From NCBI GenBank assembly GCA_002749535.1, contig MZZL01000409.1:62398-126397 (forward strand): DNA of 64,000 bases. Reading direction: 5' to 3'. Numbering within the stretch: position 1 is the first letter of the stretch; the number at the start of each line of letters is the position of its first letter. The notes beneath the pieces are model-generated. The model was not told where the DNA came from. It worked only from the letters and a program-made list of their open reading frames with translations, and did not search any database. This document shows, in pieces, positions 56,416-64,000 of this stretch. A program made the position numbers and the translations under genes. This DNA is from Apophysomyces variabilis (Eukaryota > Mucoromycota > Mucoromycetes > Mucorales > Mucoraceae).

Positions 56416-58911
56416 GAAGGATACAAAGGGTAAAAGTCACCACCCGTTAATCCGACTTGTATCACGTCACCTTTCATAAAACGCTAAGAAAGCGAAAAAG
56501 CCGATCCAGGATCAAACAGGCTTTTACTGCTCTCATAGTATCGTCAATTCCACGCAGGATATACCGCTCACACCCGCTATAGTGATTAGATGAAACTGTC
56601 TTCTTTTCTTTTCTTTTTTTCTTTTTTCATGGTACTGGAATGTTGATATCCTAAGATAGTTGTTTCTACAGTTAGTTTTACATACTTTCTTCTACACTAA
56701 GATCGACGAGAGTGAGAAACTGGTCATATAGCAGCATAATGACGGAATACATCATATCCTGAAACTGTTTGCTCAAGACATATGCAGCTTATTGCATTAT
56801 ATAGAATTTTAGCACGCAACTTTTCTTGTAAACGAAACACTCGGACTTTCATGCTAAAAAGTAGTAGCATTTTTGCGACCGGTGATCTATAACAGTAGGT
56901 GACACAAAAAATGAGCCTGATGTTGTAAAGTTACAAAAGGCGCCACATTAACAAATATACCGATTTATGCATGCGGATTCTGGCCTCTTGAAAAGTAGTA
57001 CGATGCTTAAGGGTCGAAGTAAGTCTCTCTCTCTCTCAAAAAAAAAAAGAGATGGCTTTGTGATTTAAAAAGATGCGTATGGGTCGTTTTAGGAACCATT
57101 TCGGTGGGAATTCGATGAGTATGTGCTTCACAACTGATTAAACTTTGCATTTTCGTGCACGTTCTCGGCTGCGGATGCGGATAAACAGATTCTTTTCATA
57201 ACGGCCAGTGCACACTAAGTCAATGCAGCTGTGAGTGTCGGCGAGCATTTAGAGTAGTGAGGGGGTACCTGACGATAGCATCTCACCTATGTGCTGTATG
57301 ATAGAACATCTATCGTAAATTCTGAATCTATTTATTTTCCAGAACGACAGGCACTTACAATGAAAAGGGGTTTATATACTATGGCTGTTGCCGACGCGAC
57401 TATTCCATGTGTTGATTTGATATGCAAATTCTAAACGATGGCATCAGTGATTGCACCTAGCTTCAAATGGCATGGAATGTGCTTCGCTATGTACCCTGGC
57501 AGCATAAGCACAAAATGTCTTTCCTATCAGTTCAGATTGCCTGGCAAAACATGCGATTTTGTCTCGACGGTGATGTTACCGACCTCAAACCCTGGGCGGT
57601 GTTTAAAGCAGGCGAGATGTATGACCTACGGAATCTGAACTTTCCCACCTTAGGTCTCTATTTGATATAGTAAATAGACCCCTTGTGTGGTATGAACTGA
57701 TGAGGATCTAGTGGGTATCTAGTTCAGAACATTTAGGAAGCAGTAACCTGTCAAAAAGAGAGAAAAACTACGAAAGATTCTGATAACGCGTGGTTCAACT
57801 AAATCAGCCTTTGCACCTACGAGATTGGTTGAGCAGGAAAACGGTGCGATCAAGATTATACTTGATAGGCTTGATAAGATGGCACAGGGACAATTGTATT
57901 GTTGTTTACTCTTTGTTTTCAAAATGGAGCTGTTCATATGAACGACCGGCATTGCTTTTATTTTAATTCACGAGTATAGCAAGACCTTGTGACGGTACCG
58001 AATTCTTTTTTTTGCAGCATCACGTAATTACGAGGATTTTGCGGCTAAGAGAGAATAAAAGTTTCTAACCAATAGTATTGAATAAAAAGGGAGGGAGGCA
58101 AAGGAGGCTTGATCGATTTGTGCTACTTGGAAGTTCTTCTTGCATCGTTACTTTAACCAGATTTCCGAAACGGGTACGGCATTTTCACCCAAATTGGTTA
58201 TTCTGTCGTGCCATGGGACAAAACTGAAGTTTAAAACACTTAGAAAGACCGCATGACCTATATGCTGCTGTCAAACCAAAGAAACAAAAGAGAAGGAGAA
58301 AGAGAAAGAACTCTCGCTCTTACTCGAAAATTTTTGCTATCCGGATCCCGAATAATTTTACGGGATGGGTTATATATGTTACATGGAACGGAAAGGCATC
58401 CGTGATACCCTTATATATATAGATCTTTACCTTTTTGTCGGGTACGTGCCTTCATCTTACCAAAGGGCAAATGGGTTTTTTGGGGGAAGACTTGGCATGC
58501 GTCTTTCTACCATGGTCTTTTTTTTGTTCCTTGGGTCACCAGTTTTTTTTCTTCTTTTCTTTTTTAGTTATCATGTTATTTGTCTTTCTTTTGTTTTCTT
58601 CTTATGTTGAGTAAACCTATTCTCAGACGAATAAACAAACATCAGACGTTTATGCCTCAGGTACAAAAAGCAACGTTTGTTCATGAAACAATTTAAATTA
58701 TACGGCAAAGGTGTTATTTCCAACGGATTTAGCATGAAGCCTTTTTGTCGGGTTGCACAGCAGCGAACTTTCTTTTAAAGTTTCCCACCTTGACGAAACA
58801 CACAAGGGAGAATATAAAAACCCGACGCGTCTTGTCCTGCAAAACTACACTCTCGTTTACTTCTCTTTTTTACTAGTCCCTCAAAGCTTTAGAAAGAGAG
58901 AAAGGAAAACA
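56416..58911. other. Intergenic between TLDc gene and TspO-like gene
   Basis: About 2.5 kb. CT-repeat at 57028-57038. A plus-strand frame 57467-57670 (67 codons; AWQNMRFCLDGDVTDLKPWA, then FKAGEMYDLRNLNF) looks protein-like but has no partner exons or family. The last 200 bases before 58912 are pyrimidine-rich, as expected of a strong promoter and leader. Confidence 0.4.
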
Positions 58912-59905
58912 ATGTCCAAGCTTCACATCGTCCAAAAATTGGCCAACGTGTTGGTCTACCTCTTCTTCCTTTCCGCTACGGTCTATACCATTGTTGGTCC
59001 CGCCCCCAATGAAGATGGTAGCACTGAAGGCCAAACTTACATTACTCCTTGTAAGTCAGAAACTTAGGACGCGTCAGAAGAAGGAAAAGAAGACGCTAAC
59101 CCGAAGTTGTCACCACATAGCCTACTGGATTGAATATGTGTGGACTCTTATCCACTCACTTCTTCTCGGTTTCATTGTCTACCAATGGTTTGAGCCCGCT
59201 CACGAAGCCGCTATCCACGGTGTTGGCTGGCACTTTGTTATCTCTGTCTTGCTTAGCTCGTCCTGGCTCGCTCTCTTGGTAGGTGCACTCATCTTTTTCT
59301 CGGGTTTCTCGTGGTGTTCGTGTGAAAAGAAAAAGGAAAATCTAACAGTTTCTGTTACAGAAATCTGGCCACTACATCATCGGTTTCATCTTTGTGCTCC
59401 TCACTGCCTCATCTGTCACCTTTGTGTTCTGTAAGTGACTGATAATGTACTACGGTGATTTTCTTAATTTTTTTGCCAACCTTTAGACAACCTCGAGAAG
59501 AACTACCCCACCGGCAGCTGGTACGACAAGATCTTCGTTCATGCTCCCTTCTCCTTGTGGCACGGATGGATTGTCTTCTCCGCTGTCATCAACTTGTTCC
59601 AGGCTTTCACTACCGTCAGCGAAGAGGGTCCCAGCGTTTTCCAGAGAATCTTGGTCATCCTTGGTATTTTGTTCTTGAGCTCCACTGCCGTCGGCTACGT
59701 CGAGTACAAGAAGAAGAAGGGTGATGTTACTGGTGCTTTGGTTATTGCTCTTGGCTTGGTTGCTATCTTCACCAACCAACAGGACCCCTGGATCCACTGG
59801 GTTGCCTTGGTTGCTGCCATCATCACCTTCTTGTATCCCGCTCGCCCCTACGTCTTCAAGCTTGTTGGACGCGACACCGAAGAGAACGCCCCTCTTCTCG
59901 GTTAA
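58912..59905 (+). CDS. TspO-like multispan membrane protein, highly expressed type
   Basis: Exons are 58912-59050, 59121-59278, 59361-59430 and 59487-59905 (261 residues, phases closed). About eight hydrophobic segments are visible, for example LVYLFFLSATVYTIVGPA, IHSLLLGFIVYQWFEPA, YIIGFIFVLLTASSVTFVF, ILVILGILFLSSTAVGYVEY and TGALVIALGLVAIFTN. The segment HAPFSLWHGWIVFSAVINLF recalls the PFS-x-GW pattern of tryptophan-rich TspO/MBR-related proteins. Codon choice differs from neighbours: C-ending codons dominate (AAC, TAC, ATC, CTC, GCC, GTC), the mark of high expression. A lysine-rich loop and an acidic tail (DTEENAPLLG) flank the last spans. Role unknown; the family link is inference. Confidence 0.75.
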
Positions 59906-60654
59906 ACAAAAGTATATGTACCCTTATCCCTTTTTTAGTATCGTTACGTAGGATACTGTTGTGTTATATTCCTGAGCGCCTATTGTGCCATTTAAATAAA
60001 CAAAAAATGGAGAAATCCTTCAAACAAATGATACAATTTTCCTTTTCATAGATTTTGCATCACATCTAACCGTTTTATGTTATTAACTATTGCCAGAATA
60101 TCCAGCTGCCCATAACAATTTACACAGACAAAGCTCTTATAGGATCGATCTTGAACTTGGATGGTTAATGCTTTTACCCCGAACAATATCATGCTATAAA
60201 TTTTATGGGAACACATGTACCTCGCAGGTTTGTGTTTTGCTTTTCGGATAGATGACCGCTCAATCCAGGTACGCAGGCAGTATCATGACACACTGTTCAA
60301 CAGCTCGCCATACGCTACGAAACAACGTCTCGTCAGTAGCTTAATCAAGTCAGTGCTTCATTTCCGTAAAATGCCGCAGTTGTTAACTTGCTTAGCCTGC
60401 AACATCAACAATGATGTCGACACCTATGGCAAAATTATCCCGTGGTTTATGCCTTTTACTGTTTCCATAGGCAGCATGATAAAATCAAAGTTTGTCACCA
60501 AGGCAAGCATAACTATTTGGAATACAATGTGTATAAATACACAAACACACGGCTAACACGGATCACAAAACGCTATCTATTGCCAAGAAAGCACAAAAGA
60601 CACAGTAGGGTAAATCCCGCGAGATTTCGGTCGTAGAGGATGAAGTGGGTTACA
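59906..60654. other. Intergenic, convergent genes
   Basis: About 750 bases between the TspO-like stop and the SZRD1-like stop. No feature recognised. Confidence 0.4.
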
Positions 60655-61164
60655 TTAAGACGAGGACTTGCTCCCAAAGATCCTTTCGCGTGCTGCCTGG
60701 TATTCCTTTTCTCGTTCTTCTAATGTCTTTGGTTGGCGTTGAATGACCTTCGGCTTTTCTGGCGAGCTCTGTACTCGCTTCAGAATCTTTATCTAAAAGT
60801 CACGGTTAGTATTCAAGCTGTTCCTATATGCTTTGATTCTTCTGGATAATATAAGAGACACCTCAGGCTTATACTCAGTCCGAACAGAATCGGTGCGAAT
60901 GATAACTGGTGTCGAATATTCATTACTGCACTCACGTTATTCAAGACATCATAGTCTGCTCTCAAAGAACTTACGCCTTCATCCATAGCTTTTTATTCAT
61001 TGCATCTTCATCAATGGGGAGGACTTTCGAAGGAGGCGATTGCTTGTAATCCAGGAGCTTATGGGATGATTGAGTGCACATAAATGGGAATAGAGAAACA
61101 ACTTTTGCCTACTCACACCGGCATCCGCAGCCGTCTCCCAGTCATCCCAAGGATCATCTGCCAT
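60655..61164 (-). CDS. SZRD1: SUZ-domain protein, SZRD1-like
   Basis: SUZ domains bind RNA; SZRD1 is a small SUZ/SUZ-C protein. Exons in gene order are 61164-61117, 61057-60975, 60925-60862 and 60792-60655, giving 110 residues with all phases closed. The N-terminus MADDPWDDWETAADAG matches the WEEAADSG start of animal SZRD1. The SUZ core is IKILKRVQSS followed by KTLEEREKEYQAARERIFGS, a near-perfect SUZ pattern (E-x-E-Y-x-x-A-R-x-R-I-F). The protein ends soon after, lacking the longer animal C-terminal part. The small exons hide it from long open-frame searches. Confidence 0.88.
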
Positions 61165-64000
61165 TGTTCGTTTATGCTCCGTAGAGTCAAATATGGGTCA
61201 AAGCGAAAGAGTCACTGTCGAAAATTGAGCGGGAAACATATCCATTTTCTGGAAATTGATGGATCCTAATGATTGGCAACGCATACAACAGCATTTGTGT
61301 TCACCTAAGGCATTTTGAGCTACGAAACAGAATATTTGGATCAAAAAAGCACTGATATGGCAGCCTCAGTATGTAAAGTCACGGTATGTGTACAGATGCT
61401 ATCGAATGTTATTAGGGAAGATGAAGTTCGGACGATCATACGCATTCAATTTTCTGAAGGGCTGCTTCGCTTATGCTCAAACGTTGAACAGCAGCCTGAA
61501 GACGAGTCAGTCCATGCGGGCAGTGAACAGCCTTTCAGACAATGGATGGATACTGACAATGCAGTAGGTACTATGGCCTAACCTCTTTTTCTGGTAACGA
61601 TACCCTAGAGAAGTAGAAGTAATACACTTCACGGTCAATCACCATAACAATTTGCAACAATGACGTGTATAACCATATTTCATAACCAAGCCGAACCAGA
61701 CAACATTCTTTAAGAAGCTATATTTTTATTTCTTTTTGCATTTTCTAACTATAAGATTCACCTTGTATGTCGTTGTAGCCATCTAAAAGAATTCAAGCCA
61801 GCGATTAGATCAACTTGTTCATGATTTACACGCATCCTTCAAGTATATGTTTATAAGGGCTCAGTGTAACTATGACTATAAGATAACTTGCATTGCAACC
61901 GGTTATCCAAAACGGATATCCAAATATGATGCTCAAGAAATATGGGATATTTTATCATCATCACCCTCATCTCTCCGAAAACAAAAGGAAAAAATAACAC
62001 TTACATTGACAATATGGTCAAACAAAAAACCTTTTAACCCAAGACGCGCCCGCCTTATTTATAGCAAGAGCGGAGTACTGATTTCTACAAAAAATTTTCT
62101 TCGCTGTTTGAATTGTGACTCGACACGGTTTAAGGCGCTGATTTTCTTTAGTGCCTGATCTGAATTGAATTTGTTCAACGCTTCGGTGTAGTGGCCGGGT
62201 GTCTTTTTGGCGTTGTTTGCTTATTTCGATGAGGTCGATAAGCATTGAACCATGGAAATGTGGAAGGAAAAGTGACCACCTATTAGTCTTCGTTCGTTAA
62301 AAAAAGCTGGTCCTGACCTTTTCTTTGTACAATCGGTGTTCAAGACCAATAGCCATCATTATTTCGTTAATTTTCTGGAGATATAGAACACATTTCGTAA
62401 ACAAAAGTACTACAGTGGCGTCGTTTACATTGTTTGAGGATGCTTCTTCATAAGAGAAACGCGAGGTTCAAATTATGATGGACTATGACATAGATATTCG
62501 CTGGCAGATGATGAGGTCAAATAGTATAAAAATAAAACAGTATATGCTACTCATATGAAAGAAGGGGGTAGCAACAGCTTTTCATTTATCAACATTGTTG
62601 ACTTGATACCGAGTGTTATCCCTTACAAACACTTCTATTGTCATTTATAACGCGGGGACAGAGTAATAATAGCAGTTATCACTCTTATCTACTAAGCAAC
62701 ATGACGAAAAACATGGGCATACATGAAGTAAACTATGTACACTATAGAAACATTCCATGCAATATAAAAAGCTCCCAACTTATCGCAACAGACTTTCTAT
62801 AATATCTATGTTAAAATAAAAATGAACGATGTCGCTTAACATTAAAAATTACAAAAAAGAAAATTCATAAAATGAATAAACGCTTTCCAGGTATAAAATT
62901 CGTTCCTTGACCTACCTGGTGCGTATTAGATTAAACTACGTCAGCTAAACGAAGGTTTGATGACATACCTGTGCAAATTACTGGTGAGGATGGACAGTCC
63001 CGTCCATTCTACTTCAAGTAGGTGTGACGCAAGCATCCTTCGTGTAACGTATATACTATCCCCAAACAGCATACAGTAAAAGTTAGAGAGGTTGTGGCCA
63101 ATGAAAAGTGGTTCTTTGTTTGCATTGCATTGCATCATCTATTCACTGGAACCGATATCTAAACATTTGTTTATTTAGATTGAATTATGTTATACGGGAA
63201 GTACAATTATATGTATCAACTTGTAATGCACTAAAATCATCATGACAGATAGTTTAAGTGTGCTATTCAAGATCTATTATGTGGTGAGGTTAAATGGTTG
63301 CATAATTATAATAACATGCAGTCTTGTCGTACCTTGTTTCACTGAATGCTTCTCTTGAAACACGCCTTGTACTGGTACTCACATGTTCTTCAATGCTCTG
63401 CGCATTTTCTGGGATGCATCATGTTAATGAGTGGTGACATTTTGTAGTCAAAGTTACCAGTAAGAAGAAGCGGAGCTATAGTCGGATCATGACGCCACCT
63501 ATCGATGAAATGATGATTATTACACGCATGAACTGCAGAAGCACGATACATCAGACACCTTACTGTCCAGGCACTTTTTGTAAATCAATTCATATTCAGC
63601 AGTCTACGTCCCTTTTTTCTCGTGATTTTCGCATACTACCGTAGTAGGTCATCATCCATCAGATTACATATTGTTCTTAACTGATGTGATCATCTTCCTC
63701 AACCAATGTACGTTGCAACAATACAGTAACAGCCATAGATCCCTTGGTTATACTTATTCTATTCCTTTAATATACTTTAGAAATGAATAATCCCATAGAG
63801 CAGTAAGAACATGCAAGTTCATTGTTATTTTATGTTAGATCTTAGCAACTATGTACAGTAAAAGCACGGCTTCTTCCTTTTAACTTTGAGCATTCTGTTA
63901 CGGTACTGTAGTAGCAATAATTTATTTTCCTGTCAGCGTAAAGGTTACGTTACAAAGACATATACTTTCAACGGTGTCTATGAGTCTAGTGATAGTTAAC
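61165..64000. other. Gene-poor end of window with one repeat copy
   Basis: About 2.8 kb. A plus frame at 61315-61581 (IREDEVRTIIRIQFSEGLLR, Gln/Glu-rich end, TAA) looks mildly protein-like, but its only ATGs are internal. An A-rich block 61990-62060 and a minus frame 62245-62018 (basic) have no support. Repeat B copy 2 is at 63300-63370. No gene is called. Confidence 0.4.
63300..63370. repeat. Dispersed repeat B, copy 2
   Basis: Closely similar to 16838-16910 in the same orientation over about 70 bases. Weaker similarity continues downstream (TTTTCTGGATG, TTTTGTAGT), so the shared unit is probably several hundred bases and includes exons of the locus at 16.3-17.2 kb. Confidence 0.7.

Overview
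This window is nuclear DNA of a filamentous fungus, most probably of the Mucoromycotina (Mucorales). The genes are intron-rich, with introns of about 45-70 bases, GTAAGT-like donors and TAG/CAG acceptors. The sequence is AT-rich. Several genes are absent from model yeasts but kept in early-diverging fungi (a CHIP-type TPR/U-box ligase, an AP-4 epsilon-like adaptin, a SUZ-domain protein of the SZRD1 type). A DIRS-type tyrosine-recombinase retroelement also fits. No tRNA, rRNA, CRISPR or bacterial-type operon was seen. Exon maps were worked out by hand from reading frames, splice consensus and remembered family sequences; no alignment was run.

Layout. 1-12.8 kb is a compact housekeeping block: coronin (5' end cut by the window), CHIP, epsin, NOP53, a DHHC palmitoyltransferase and TIM23. 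13-25.8 kb is an accessory region. It holds a decayed RuvC-like (TnpB/Fanzor-type) gene remnant, an internally deleted DIRS element with intact terminal repeats, members of an unrecognised dispersed repeat family, and three unidentified coding-like loci. An SLC41-type magnesium transporter sits inside it. 25.9-41.4 kb returns to conserved genes: mitochondrial cysteine desulfurase NFS1, a DH-PH RhoGEF, AP-4 epsilon-like adaptin, an SRF/MCM1-type MADS-box factor and a SUR7/PalI membrane protein. A 518-base assembly gap follows a poly-T run at 31.07 kb.

43.3-61.2 kb holds SCS7-type sphingolipid fatty-acid hydroxylase, arginyl-tRNA synthetase, RPB10, an unidentified two-segment membrane protein, a GDSL hydrolase with a membrane tail, a TLDc protein of the MEAK7/RTC5 type, a TspO-like multispan protein and an SZRD1-like protein. 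A gene-poor 4.1 kb stretch (49.2-53.3 kb) contains strong palindromes. The last 2.8 kb is gene-poor apart from a dispersed repeat copy.

The genes do not form a pathway cluster. Several share themes by chance of neighbourhood: actin and endocytosis (coronin, epsin, SUR7, RhoGEF), mitochondria (TIM23, NFS1) and ribosome or translation (NOP53, ArgRS, RPB10). The main candidates for unusual biology are the DIRS derivative, the RuvC-like remnant, the dispersed repeat family, a probable GA-AG intron in the SLC41 gene, and an RPB10 with an RS-rich tail.
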